Assembly (NCBI RefSeq): GCF_009908195.1
Contig: NZ_JAAAHS010000011.1
Coordinates: forward strand, 1 to 50,535
Direction: 5' to 3'
Source: Streptomyces boluensis
GTDB lineage: Bacteria > Actinomycetota > Actinomycetes > Streptomycetales > Streptomycetaceae
DNA: 50,535 nucleotides
Made by a program: the position numbers and the translations under genes. Numbering within the stretch: the first letter of the stretch is position 1; each line of letters begins with the position of its first letter. Shown one piece after another: positions 1 to 7,724 of the stretch. The notes under the pieces are model-generated. The model did not search any database. It saw only the letters and a program-made list of their open reading frames with translations, and was not told the origin of the DNA.

Positions 1-2136
1 ACCCCGCACCTCGACCGGCTCGCCGCCGGGGGCCTGCGCTACAACCGGTTCCACGTCACCGCCATGTGCTCGCCCACGCGCGCCGCCCTGCTCACCGGCC
101 GCAACCACCACGCCGTCGGCATGGGCTTCCTCACCGACGTACCGCTCGCCCACCCCGGCTACAGCGCACGGGTCCCGAGGAGCGCGGCCCCGCTGCCCCG
201 GCTCCTGCGCGACCAGGGGTACGCCACCCTCGCCGTCGGCAAATGGCACCTCACCCCGCGCGGCGAGCGCTCCGACGCGGGCCCTTTCACGCACTGGCCG
301 CTCGGCTTCGGCTTCGAGCGCTTCTACGGATTCCTCAACGGCGACACCAACCACTGGGCCCCCAGCCTCGTCCGCGACAACCACTACATCGACCCGCCCG
401 CACCCCCCGGCGAGGGCTACCACCTCACCGAGGACCTGGCGGACACCGGCATCCGCTACCTGACCGACCTCGAACACTCCGCCCCCGGCAAGCCGTTCTT
501 CCTCTACTTCGCGCCGGGCGCCACGCACGCCCCGCACCACGTGGCCCCCGAGTGGGTCGAGCCCTACCGGGGCCGCTTCGACCACGGCTGGGACGCCTGG
601 CGCGAGGAGATCTTCGCGCGGCAGCTCGCCTCCGGCGTCATACCGGAGGGGACCACGCTGACCCCGCGTCCGGAAGGTGTCGCAGCCTGGGACGACCTCA
701 CCCCCGACCAGCGGCGCATGTACGCCCGCCAGCAGGAGGTGTTCGCCGGCTTCCTCACCCACACCGACGCCCAAATAGGCCGTCTGATCGAGCACTTGGA
801 GGAAACCGGGCAGCTCGACAACACGATCGTGCTCGTCATGTCCGACAACGGGGCGAGCGCGGAGGGCGGCGCGGACGGCTCGTACAACGAACACCGCTTC
901 AGCTGCCGCCTCCCGGAGTCCCTCGAAGCCAACCTCGCCCACTACGACGACTGGGGCGGCCCCACCACGTACAACCACTACTCCTGGGGCTGGGCCTGGG
1001 CCGGCAACACCCCTTTCCGGCTGTGGAAGCGCTACAGCTGGCTCGGCGGCACCCGCACCCCGCTCATCGCCCACTGGCCGGCCGGCATCCCCGCCTCCGA
1101 ACACGGCGCCGTCCGCGACCAGTTCGTCCACGCCACCGACATCCTCCCGACCCTCCTCCAGGCGACCGGCGTCGACATACGGGAGGAGGTGGACGGTGTG
1201 CGGCAACTGCCCCTCGACGGCGCCAGCTTCCTCGCCACCTTCGCCGACCCGGCCGAACCAAGCGGCCACCCCACCCAGTACTTCGAACTGCTCGGCTCCC
1301 GCTCCCTCGTACACGGCCGCTGGAAAGCGACCACCGACCACATCTCCAACGGCATCCTCGACGAGGAGCAACTGCTGACCGGCAGCCGCCGATTCGAGGA
1401 CGACCACTGGGCCCTCTTCGACCTGGAGAACGACTTCTCCGAGGCGGTCGACCTGTCCGCCGAGCACCCCGACGTCGTCGACCGGCTACGCAGCCGCTGG
1501 CTGGCGGAGGCCGAACGCAACAACGTCCTCCCCGTCAAGGACGGCCTCCTTGTCGCACCGGAGGAATGGATCCGCCCCGCCTGGCCGCCGGGCAACACCC
1601 GCCGTTACCGCCCCGGCGCCGGCCCCGTCCAGGACGAGGCGCTGCCGCTGCTCGCCGCCGGCTTCCGGATGACCGCCGAGGCACCCCAGGGGACCGACGG
1701 TGTCCTCTGCGCCCTCGGAGACCGCAACGGCGGCTTCGCCCTCTACGTCGCCGACGGCCGCCTCACGTTCTCCCTCTCCCGCGCCGGCGACCTCATCGAG
1801 GCCGTCGCCGACCGCCCGGTCCCACCCGGCCCGAGCGAGCTGTCGATCGCCTACACCCCGGACCCCACCACCGGCAAAGGCCGACTCATCCTCCGCCACG
1901 ACGAGACGGTTGTCGGCGAAACAGCCCTCAACGGCCCCTTCCCTGTCGCCCTCCAGCACGGAGGAGCAGGCCTCCGCCTCGCACACGACACCGGCCTCCC
2001 GGTCTCACCGCGCTACACGGCCCGCTCTCCCTGGAACGGCACCCTCGCGGGCCTACGGATCGAGACGCCCCGCAACCCGCTTGTCGGGGCGCCGGAGAGA
2101 CTGGCGGAGGTGCGGGCTGCGTTGCACGCAGAGTGA
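1..2136 (+). CDS. Sulfatase (arylsulfatase family), 5' end outside the window
   Basis: Hydrolyses sulfate esters. The reading frame is open from base 1, and residues before the first ATG (position 64) read like the conserved N-terminal strand of the family (…NRFHVTAMCSPTR). The gene therefore starts upstream of the window and the ATG at 64 is internal. The CSPTR motif is the site where Cys is normally converted to formylglycine by a sulfatase-modifying enzyme. Downstream are the metal/substrate segments GKWHL, THAPHH and MSDNGASAEGG. About 710 residues are visible; the long actinobacterial arylsulfatases are around 780, so roughly 70 are missing. After about residue 520 the C-terminal part resembles the beta-sandwich extension of these long forms. 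I see no signal peptide because the N-terminus is absent. Function is known from the family; the natural substrate cannot be told. Confidence 0.93.
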   Translation, partial: TPHLDRLAAGGLRYNRFHVTAMCSPTRAALLTGRNHHAVGMGFLTDVPLAHPGYSARVPRSAAPLPRLLRDQGYATLAVGKWHLTPRGERSDAGPFTHWPLGFGFERFYGFLNGDTNHWAPSLVRDNHYIDPPAPPGEGYHLTEDLADTGIRYLTDLEHSAPGKPFFLYFAPGATHAPHHVAPEWVEPYRGRFDHGWDAWREEIFARQLASGVIPEGTTLTPRPEGVAAWDDLTPDQRRMYARQQEVFAGFLTHTDAQIGRLIEHLEETGQLDNTIVLVMSDNGASAEGGADGSYNEHRFSCRLPESLEANLAHYDDWGGPTTYNHYSWGWAWAGNTPFRLWKRYSWLGGTRTPLIAHWPAGIPASEHGAVRDQFVHATDILPTLLQATGVDIREEVDGVRQLPLDGASFLATFADPAEPSGHPTQYFELLGSRSLVHGRWKATTDHISNGILDEEQLLTGSRRFEDDHWALFDLENDFSEAVDLSAEHPDVVDRLRSRWLAEAERNNVLPVKDGLLVAPEEWIRPAWPPGNTRRYRPGAGPVQDEALPLLAAGFRMTAEAPQGTDGVLCALGDRNGGFALYVADGRLTFSLSRAGDLIEAVADRPVPPGPSELSIAYTPDPTTGKGRLILRHDETVVGETALNGPFPVALQHGGAGLRLAHDTGLPVSPRYTARSPWNGTLAGLRIETPRNPLVGAPERLAEVRAALHAE

Positions 2137-2204
2137 GCCAGGCGGCCGGCCGCTCCGCTGCCGGCCGGCCTTGTCGGGGACCGGTCGCGTTGGGCAGGTG
2201 GATC

Positions 2205-2475
2205 GCCAACGTACGCAGACGCGTGTCGGGCGACGCGGCTGACGCCGTGGTCGCGGGCGAGAGCCGCGATCGAGGGACGGTGCCGTCAGGGGTGGTCTCA
2301 CGCCCCGCATCGCCAGCCCCGGCGTCCTCGACGGGCACCTCCTCGACGTGCTTGCGGGGCACGTTCAAGTGCCCTTCGCGGCCCCGGTATTGGCGGGCGG
2401 CACCGGCCTCGATCCCGCGCCGCCAGTACTCGCCCTCGGGCGCACTGAACGGACCCGCCGCCTCGCGTACGAACG
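2205..2475 (-). pseudogene. Relic of a helicase-associated (HA) domain protein
   Basis: No intact gene lies between the sulfatase and 2591. On the minus strand an open stretch reads EYWRRGIEAG and then REGHLNVPRKHVEE, followed by RSRLSP. This order (a YWRRGIEA helix, a GHL.VPRKHV strand turn, then R.R.LSPER) is typical of the repeated helicase-associated domains found in large actinobacterial DEAD/DEAH proteins. Only fragments of two repeats remain. There is no start codon, no helicase core, and the frame is lost before the usual LGMRW ending. I call it from motif resemblance alone. A second relic of the same domain lies at 44747-44840. Confidence 0.45.
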
Positions 2476-2590
2476 ACTCCTCCCCCTCCCCACGAAGGGC
2501 ACGGCAATGAGGCGGTCGTTTGGCTGAACTTCCCCATACAGCAGCGTGCCTGACGTTCCGTCATGTATATCGCTCGTTGATAGTGCCCGG

Positions 2591-3661
2591 ATGAGCCAGA
2601 GACAAGAGGAAGAATCAGCGCCGGCCACGCATAGCCTGGCGTCCCCGAGCCGCAGGGCTGTGCTCGGCCTCGGCGGTGCCATGCTCGCGGCAGGGTTCGG
2701 CGCCTCCCGGGCTCTTGCCGCCGACCGGAGCGGCGCGCCGGCCCCCGCTGCCCCGGGCGTGCGCTTCAACCTGGCCGCCTCCGGTACGCGCCTGATCCAC
2801 AGGCGGGCGCTGCACCACGCAACGGTGATGCAGTCGTTCGCCTTCGACGAGACGCACAGGCATATCTACGCACTCCAGGTCATCCCCAGCGGGGTTCAGC
2901 TGCCGGGCGAGTCACGCGCCTACCGCCAGTCCGAGCGGCACTATGCCGGAGACCTGTGTCTGAACCGACTGTCCATGAGCGGTGAATCCCTGGGCCGGAT
3001 GTACCTCAAGGGCTTCAGCCACGGCACCGCGATGGCCGTGGACAGCTCCCAAAGCAGCGGCACCTCCGGCGTGACCCTGTGGGTCGAAAGCGACGCCAAC
3101 CCGGCCTCCGGCAACGCGCGGGCGATCGGCCGCTTCCCGTACGCCGAGAACACCGTGCTGCACAGCACCGACCGCCGCGTCACCGTCTACCGTCCGCAAC
3201 CCGGCTCGACCGCCAACTCCGTAGCCCTCGACCTGACCAACCGTCGCCTGCTGCTGCGCTACGTGCTCTCTGGCCGCCGCCGCTTCGCGCTCTACGACCT
3301 GGACACCTTCGCCACCGGAAGGTTCCTGCCGCAGGCCGACGTCGCGCAGCCGGACCTGAACCTCGGTTTGCCCTTCCAGGGCATGGCGCTGCACGGCGAC
3401 TACGTGTACCAACTGATGGGCTCCGGGCGTGAGTCCACGGGTCAGGACAACACGGTGCTTCTCCACTGCATCGACACGCGCACGGGGAGGGTGGTGCAGA
3501 AGCACCGGACGCGGGTGGGGTACGAGCTCACGCACCGCGAGCCGGAAGGACTCGCGGTACTGCACGGGACTGGCTCCCAGGAACCGCGCCTGTGCATGGG
3601 CCTCGCTTCGGGCCCGCCTGGCGGCCGCAGATTCTCCGTCTACGGACTGCCCGCGCTGTGA
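2591..3661 (+). CDS. Tat-exported TagC/P68-type beta-propeller protein
   Basis: 356 residues. The N-terminus SRRAVLGLGGAMLAAGFGAS is a twin-arginine signal with cleavage likely after SRALA. The mature part is a repetitive beta protein with segments such as MQSFAFDETHRHIYALQ, AGDLCLNRLSMSG, GHGTAMAVD-like and HREPEGLAV. These match what is annotated in Streptomyces as teichoic acid biosynthesis protein C or phage P68 receptor-binding-like propellers. No enzyme motif is evident, so the role is unknown; a cell-surface or extracellular binding function is an inference. I chose the ATG at 2591 because it puts the Tat motif at the usual distance. The in-frame start at 2546 would add 15 residues. 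The Shine-Dalgarno sequence is weak. The gene stands alone, with relic DNA upstream and a convergent gene downstream. Confidence 0.8.
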   Translation: MSQRQEEESAPATHSLASPSRRAVLGLGGAMLAAGFGASRALAADRSGAPAPAAPGVRFNLAASGTRLIHRRALHHATVMQSFAFDETHRHIYALQVIPSGVQLPGESRAYRQSERHYAGDLCLNRLSMSGESLGRMYLKGFSHGTAMAVDSSQSSGTSGVTLWVESDANPASGNARAIGRFPYAENTVLHSTDRRVTVYRPQPGSTANSVALDLTNRRLLLRYVLSGRRRFALYDLDTFATGRFLPQADVAQPDLNLGLPFQGMALHGDYVYQLMGSGRESTGQDNTVLLHCIDTRTGRVVQKHRTRVGYELTHREPEGLAVLHGTGSQEPRLCMGLASGPPGGRRFSVYGLPAL

Positions 3662-3784
3662 TCGGGCGGCGCCGGTTTGCCCAGTCGCGTCATTGACACG
3701 CGGCCGTTGCCGTCGGTGACGCCCTATGAGCAGTTGCTGTGACGCCGTGATGCCGATCTCGATTTTCCCCAGTGCTGCATTTCG

Positions 3785-3817
3785 CCCCAGTTGGCTCACA
3801 GAGTGAACCAACTGGGG
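3785..3817. terminator. Hairpin between convergent genes
   Basis: CCCCAGTTGG at 3785-3794 pairs perfectly with CCAACTGGGG at 3808-3817. The loop contains a further TCAC/GTGA pairing, so the element can form one long, slightly interrupted stem. It sits 10 bp beyond the stop of the minus-strand gene at 3827 and about 120 bp beyond the plus-strand propeller gene. There is no T-run on either side. A bidirectional intrinsic-type terminator is likely; an operator is less likely at this position. Confidence 0.6.
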
Positions 3818-3826
3818 AATGTGGGG

Positions 3827-4156
3827 TCAGTTGGAAGAGACGAAGCCGTCCGACTGGTCGAGGTGGAAGGGCGAGCCTGGTTCCTCGGGGACCCATCCGG
3901 TGGTGCGTGCGGTGCGGATGCCGTCAGCGACCGCGGAGGGGACGACTGCGCTTGCCGACTCGATCAGCCAGTTGCACGGATGCGGCTGGTTGGTGATGAC
4001 CACCAGGGCGCTGCCTGGTGAGTCGGCGAGTTCGACCGCGTAGGTGAGCGGGGACCAGACCAGCGCCTGACTGTAGGTCGGCCGCCGCCGGATCCTCCAG
4101 CGGTAGGGGATGCCGTCCACTGTTATGTGTCGGGATCCCTTCTTCACCAAGGCCAT
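3827..4156 (-). CDS. Small conserved hypothetical protein
   Basis: 109 residues, with no recognised domain. It begins MALVKKGSRHITVDG and has the segment YRWRIRRRPTYSQALVW, then SALVVITNQPHPCNWL, and ends SPFHLDQSDGF. It is probably a single alpha/beta cytosolic domain, with no signal or membrane segment. I recall similar proteins scattered through Streptomyces genomes but know no function. The ATG at 4156 is preferred over the GTG at 4162 because the purine-rich GAAAGGA lies at good spacing from the ATG. It is 42 bp downstream of the molybdoenzyme gene on the same strand, so co-transcription is possible. The tract ends just before the hairpin at 3785-3817. Confidence 0.72.
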   Translation of the reverse strand: MALVKKGSRHITVDGIPYRWRIRRRPTYSQALVWSPLTYAVELADSPGSALVVITNQPHPCNWLIESASAVVPSAVADGIRTARTTGWVPEEPGSPFHLDQSDGFVSSN

Positions 4157-4198
4157 CGTCACGTCCTTTCCCGGTTTCCGTCCGTCGCCCCCACGGGG

Positions 4199-5827
4199 TC
4201 AGTCGACCGTGACGACGACGGAGTGCCGGCCCGAGGCGCCGTCCGGGATCGTGCGCGTGCGCCGCTCGGTCTGGGTCTCGCCCGTGCGGTCGGTGGCCCG
4301 GACAGTCAGTGTGTGGGTGCCCTTGGTCGCCTTCCACTCGTACGACCACTGCCGCCAGGTGTCGCGGGTGTCCTCGGCGGCGAGGCGGGCCTCCTCCCAC
4401 GGGCCGTCGTCGACCTTGACCTCGACCTTGTCGATGCCGCGGTGCTGCGCCCAGGCCACCCCGGCGACCACGACCGTGCCCGCGGCCGGGCGGGCGAACG
4501 GCTTGGGCGTGTCGATACGGGACTGGGTCTTGATCGGAGCGCGCTGCGCCCAGTCCCGTTTCACCCAGTACGTGTCGTACGCGTCGAACGTGGTCAGCTC
4601 GATGTCCCGGATCCACTTGCACGCCGAGACGTAGCCGTACAGGCCGGGCACCAGCATGCGTACGGGAAAGCCGTGGACGAACGGCAGCGGCTCGCCGTTC
4701 ATGCCGACGGCCAGCATCGCGTCGCGTCCGTCCATGACGTCCTCGACGGGGGTGCCGAGCGTCATGCCGTCCACGGAGCGTGCCACGAGCTGGTCGGCGG
4801 GCCCGCCCCGTGAGGGCGGTTCGACCCCGCACTGCCGGAGCAGTCCGGCCAGGGGGACGCCGATCCAGCGGGCGTTGCCGATGTAAGGGCCGCCGACCTC
4901 GTTGGAGACACAGGTCAGCGTGATGGTGCGTTCGATGAGCGGCATCTTGAGCAAGTCGTCGAAGGTCAGGGTCCGTTCGCGGGGCACGCCCTTGCCGTGG
5001 ATGCGGAGTTTCCAGGTGGTGGCGTCGACCTTGGGCACGACCAGGGCGGTGTCGACGCGGTAGAAGTCGGCGTTGGACGTCACGTACGGGCTGATCTCCT
5101 TGACGCGCAGCGCGGCTCCGCGGGGTGTGGGGGCGGCCTCGGACGACGGCGCGGGCAGCAGCACGTCCTTGCGCGAGGCGGCCGCGCCGCGCCCCTGTGA
5201 ACTGTTCAGGGCCTGGCCCGCGAGCCCTGCGCCGGTGGACGCGGCGGCTGCGGCGGTCGCGGAGATGACGAAGGCGCGACGGTCGAAGCCGGGCCGGTCC
5301 GCGGCCTCCCCTGTGGTGGCGAGGGCCTCGGCCGGTCCGATGCGGCCGATCAGCCTGTACATCAGAGCTGCCCCGGCCACCGCGCCGACCACGGACGGCA
5401 GGGCGTCGGCCACGCTGGTCGAGTCGGGCCGGCCGGTGGCGGCCAGCGCGCCGACGGCGCCGAAGGCGAGGATGCCGAGCGAGCCGATACGGCGCCGACG
5501 GGTCGCGAGCACGCCGAGCAGCAGCGCCAGGCCGCAGAGCACGGCGAGGATGCCGAGCTGCAGCACCAGCTTGTCGTTGGTGCCGAACTGGCGGATCGCC
5601 CAGTCCTTCACGGCGGACGGCGTACGGTCGATGGCCGCGCCGCCGACCGCGACGACCGGCCCCGACTCGGGCCGCACGGCTGCCGAGACGAGTTCCGCGA
5701 CCGCGATGGCCGCGTACCCGGCGAGGAGGCCGCAAAGGGCGCCGAGGGAGAGCCGTTTCAGGCTCCGCTTGTCTTTGTTGTCGTCGTCCATGCCGTCGTC
5801 CATGCCGTCGTCCATGTTGTCGGTCAT
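4199..5827 (-). CDS. Membrane-anchored molybdopterin oxidoreductase (sulfite-oxidase fold)
   Basis: 542 residues. The N-terminus contains about four hydrophobic spans (residues ~26-50, 88-107, 113-131, 141-158) and a Tat-like/hydrophobic stretch at ~183-205. After these comes the oxidoreductase molybdopterin-binding domain (~245-430) and the Mo-cofactor dimerisation domain (~445-540). Cys306 in TLTCVSNEVGG is the expected Mo-ligating cysteine. The catalytic part should face the outside. The substrate is unknown, and no haem subunit gene is adjacent. Genes of this family sit beside fasciclin/SigK/RskA loci in actinobacteria, as here. A SigK-type promoter (5835-5861) places its transcription start essentially at the ATG at 5827, supporting that start and leaderless translation. 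The extreme N-terminus repeats MDDG. The family call is firm; the reaction is not known. Confidence 0.9.
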   Translation of the reverse strand: MTDNMDDGMDDGMDDDNKDKRSLKRLSLGALCGLLAGYAAIAVAELVSAAVRPESGPVVAVGGAAIDRTPSAVKDWAIRQFGTNDKLVLQLGILAVLCGLALLLGVLATRRRRIGSLGILAFGAVGALAATGRPDSTSVADALPSVVGAVAGAALMYRLIGRIGPAEALATTGEAADRPGFDRRAFVISATAAAAASTGAGLAGQALNSSQGRGAAASRKDVLLPAPSSEAAPTPRGAALRVKEISPYVTSNADFYRVDTALVVPKVDATTWKLRIHGKGVPRERTLTFDDLLKMPLIERTITLTCVSNEVGGPYIGNARWIGVPLAGLLRQCGVEPPSRGGPADQLVARSVDGMTLGTPVEDVMDGRDAMLAVGMNGEPLPFVHGFPVRMLVPGLYGYVSACKWIRDIELTTFDAYDTYWVKRDWAQRAPIKTQSRIDTPKPFARPAAGTVVVAGVAWAQHRGIDKVEVKVDDGPWEEARLAAEDTRDTWRQWSYEWKATKGTHTLTVRATDRTGETQTERRTRTIPDGASGRHSVVVTVD

Positions 5828-5834
5828 GTGGGGA

Positions 5835-5861
5835 ATCCGTTCTCGCGCCGGTCACGGCTTG
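5835..5861 (-). promoter_or_regulatory. SigK-type promoter of the molybdoenzyme gene
   Basis: On the minus strand CAAGCC (5861-5856), 16 nt, then CGGAT (5839-5835), followed by 7 nt and the ATG at 5827. It differs by one base in each box from the best copies in this locus. The 16-nt spacer is identical to the others. It predicts a leaderless transcript. Confidence 0.6.
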
Positions 5862-5908
5862 GTAGTTGGCTCGAACGGGTGACGGCGGAATCTTTTTTGA
5901 GAAGGGGC

Positions 5909-5935
5909 CAATCCGCCTCCGTACCCGCCTCGAAT
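5909..5935 (+). promoter_or_regulatory. SigK-type promoter of the fasciclin gene
   Basis: CAATCC at 5909-5914, a 16-nt spacer, and CGAAT at 5931-5935. This matches the best copies in the locus exactly and is close to the mycobacterial SigK consensus as I remember it (CCATCC, about 16 nt, CGAAT). The predicted 5' untranslated region is about 45 nt. Confidence 0.7.
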
Positions 5936-5988
5936 TCCCGGCGATGAGAGCGCAGGGCTCTTACACATCCGATCGATGAGGGATTGCC

Positions 5989-6648
5989 ATGCAGAATCGT
6001 GTCCGTCGTGTCGCCGTCGCTGTCGCTGCTGCTGTCATGCTGCCGCTGGCCCTGACCGCCTGCTCCGACAGCGGTTCCGAGGACACGGCTTCCGGCAGTG
6101 CCTCGTCCGCCGCGTCGAAGGACAAGTCGAAGGAGCCCGAGGCCTCCGCCCCCGCGGACGACGGCGAGGCGATGGACGGGCCGTTCGGTCCGGCGTGTGC
6201 GTCGGTGCCGAAGGACGGCGCGGGCTCGTTCGACGGGATGGCCAAGGACCCGGTGGCCACCGCCGCGTCCAACAACCCGGCCCTGTCGACGCTGGTCACC
6301 GCCGTGAAGAAGGCCGGTCTCGTCGACACCCTGAACAACGCGAAGGACGTCACGGTCTTCGCCCCGACCAACGACGCCTTCGGCAAGATCCCGAAGGCGG
6401 ACCTGGACAAGGTCCTCAACGACAAGGAGCAGCTCACCAAGATCCTCACCCACCACGTGGTCGGCAAGAAGCTCGCCCCGAAGGACCTGGAGAACGGCAC
6501 GTTCGAGACCCTGGCGAAGACCGAGGTGACCACCTCCGGCTCCGGCGAGTCCTTCAAGGTCGCCGACTCGGCCAACGTCGTCTGCGGCAACGTGAAGACG
6601 GCCAACGCCAACGTCTACATCATCGACTCGGTGCTCATGCCCAAGTGA
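5989..6648 (+). CDS. Fasciclin-domain lipoprotein (MPT70/MPT83-like)
   Basis: 219 residues. The signal peptide ends in the lipobox LTAC, so the mature protein should be lipid-anchored outside the membrane. A Ser/Asp/Lys/Ala-rich linker (~26-60) precedes one FAS1 domain (~80-219). FAS1 marks are TVFAPTNDAF (the H1-type motif) and ILTHHVVGKKL, with INDSVL-like IIDSVLMPK at the end. Mycobacterial homologues MPT70 and MPT83 are SigK-dependent secreted antigens. The neighbouring molybdoenzyme, RskA and SigK genes give the same setting, and a SigK-type promoter lies upstream at 5909-5935. GAGGG lies just before the ATG. A role in adhesion or envelope interaction is inferred from the fold only. Confidence 0.92.
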   Translation: MQNRVRRVAVAVAAAVMLPLALTACSDSGSEDTASGSASSAASKDKSKEPEASAPADDGEAMDGPFGPACASVPKDGAGSFDGMAKDPVATAASNNPALSTLVTAVKKAGLVDTLNNAKDVTVFAPTNDAFGKIPKADLDKVLNDKEQLTKILTHHVVGKKLAPKDLENGTFETLAKTEVTTSGSGESFKVADSANVVCGNVKTANANVYIIDSVLMPK

Positions 6649-6835
6649 CGTACGAGAGCTGACGCTTGAGAGCCCACGGGGAGTCCGGCCGTCCACTGCC
6701 GGCCGCCGGGCTGCGTGAGGGAGGTGTGCGGCCGCGGGAGTGGGTCCCCGCGGTCGCACAGTCCTGTCGGCGCCGCCCGCGTCCGGACCGTACGGCTCGC
6801 TCACCGTGGCTCACCGGAAAACCCGATCACCTCTC

Positions 6836-6862
6836 CAATCCGCCATCTCCCCGGCTCCGGAT
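6836..6862 (+). promoter_or_regulatory. SigK-type promoter of the decayed oxidoreductase operon
   Basis: CAATCC at 6836-6841, a 16-nt spacer, and CGGAT at 6858-6862 (one mismatch to CGAAT). The transcript would start about 30 nt before the ATG at 6902, which has a strong purine-rich ribosome site (GGAGAGGAGAG). The promoter appears intact although the genes behind it are not. Confidence 0.6.
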
Positions 6863-6901
6863 CACCCACGAGACCGCACTCGCGGCCGGGAGAGGAGAGA
6901 C

Positions 6902-7430
6902 ATGTCCATGGGGTCAGCCGGCACGCCGGGCGGGGCCGAGCGTGCCCCGGCTCCCGCAGACCAGGACCAGGACCAGGACCAGGACCAGGACCTGGACCGG
7001 GGCCGGCCGCGCACGGCGGTGATCGGCAGCGGCGTGGCCGGTCTCACCGCCGCCCACGTGCTCGCCCGCGCGCATCACGTCACGCTGTACGAGGCCGACG
7101 GCCGGCTCGGCGGACACGCTCACACCCACGACCTGACCGCGCCCGACGGTCGGCACACCACCTCCGCCTCCTCGCGCAGGTGCCCGCGTTCCACCGGGCC
7201 GCGCGCCGGCTGCTCGCGCAGGATGCCGAAGTGACGCTCACCCTGGGCGAGTTCCTGGACCGGGAGAGCTTCTCCCCGTACTTCCGTACGCCCTTCATGA
7301 CGCCGTTGGTGTCGGCGGTCTGGTCCTGCGACGCCGCCACCGCGCAGCGCTACCCGGCCACGTACCTGTTCCGGTTCCTGCGCCACCACGGACTGCTCTC
7401 CGTCGGCGGATCCCCGGCCTGGCGCACTAC
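6902..7430 (+). pseudogene. Decayed FAD-dependent amine-oxidase-like protein (Rv0449c type)
   Basis: From the ATG at 6902 the frame encodes a Gln/Asp repeat, then RTAVIGSGVAGLTAAHVLAR with the dinucleotide-binding GxGxxG, and YEADGRLGGHAHTHDL. Around 7150-7165 the family sequence is interrupted. It resumes in another frame with LLAQVPAFHRAARRLL and continues through PYFRTPFMTPLVSAVWSCD to about 7430. From memory of the family, roughly 80 residues are missing at that junction, and everything after about residue 235 is also missing. In mycobacterial and many actinobacterial SigK loci this gene is followed by DUF1365, a cyclopropane-synthase-like methyltransferase and DUF1295. Here only DUF1295 scraps follow. 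The product should be non-functional. Confidence 0.75.
6959..7000 (+). repeat. Hexanucleotide tandem repeat encoding (Asp-Gln)n
   Basis: Five perfect GACCAG units (6959-6988) are followed by GACCTG and GACCGG. In frame they encode alternating Asp-Gln near the N-terminus of the decayed oxidoreductase. This is a likely replication-slippage tract. A related GACCTG tract lies at 41254-41271. Confidence 0.9.
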
Positions 7431-7677
7431 GTACCGGAGCCGATGGGCCCGCTCGCCTGGACGGGCGTCGCAATGTGGGCGGTGGGGCCTGTTCCTGCTC
7501 GCCGCCGGCTCCCTGGCCGTGGCCGCCACCGTCATCGTCGCGTCGCTCGTCATGTCCCTGCTCCTGACCCGGGGCAGCGGTCAGCGCCTCCTCGAACAGC
7601 ACATGTCGGGCCGTCCGGGGTACGCCGCGTACGTGGCCCGGACGAGCGGCTTCTTCCCACGGCCGCCCCGCAGTTGA
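7431..7677 (+). pseudogene. C-terminal scraps of a DUF1295 membrane protein
   Basis: One short piece (about 7443-7485, reading GPLAWTGVAMWAVG) matches a mid-protein membrane helix of DUF1295 proteins. After a further loss of about 40 residues and a frame change, the frame reads WGLFLLAAGSLAVAATVIV and RGSGQRLLEQHMSGRPGYAAY, then FFPRPPRS and a stop. That is the characteristic C-terminus. In intact loci DUF1295 closes the SigK-controlled operon that begins with the FAD oxidoreductase. Its fusion here to the oxidoreductase relic means the DUF1365 gene, the methyltransferase gene and most of DUF1295 have been removed. Confidence 0.7.
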
Positions 7678-7724
7678 CATCGCCGCCCGGCCACCGACGT
7701 ATCGGGAGCCGGGCGGTGGACGCC

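Noticed and set aside
66..2510. An 814-codon plus-strand open frame overlapping the sulfatase
   Set aside because: Arg/Pro-rich out-of-frame translation of the sulfatase gene, with no family motif. It arises from the high GC content.
3924..5855. A 643-codon minus-strand frame over the molybdoenzyme
   Set aside because: An Arg/His/Gly-rich shadow in another frame; the real gene in this interval has Mo-domain motifs and a SigK-type promoter.
5981..5986. GGATTG just before the fasciclin ATG as another minus-strand ECF promoter
   Set aside because: No CGAAT-like -10 at the required 16-nt distance on that strand. The molybdoenzyme gene has a better element at 5835-5861.
6959..7000. Hexamer repeat as a CRISPR-like array
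   Set aside because: The unit is 6 bp with no spacers and is inside a reading frame. No repeat-spacer structure was seen anywhere in the window.
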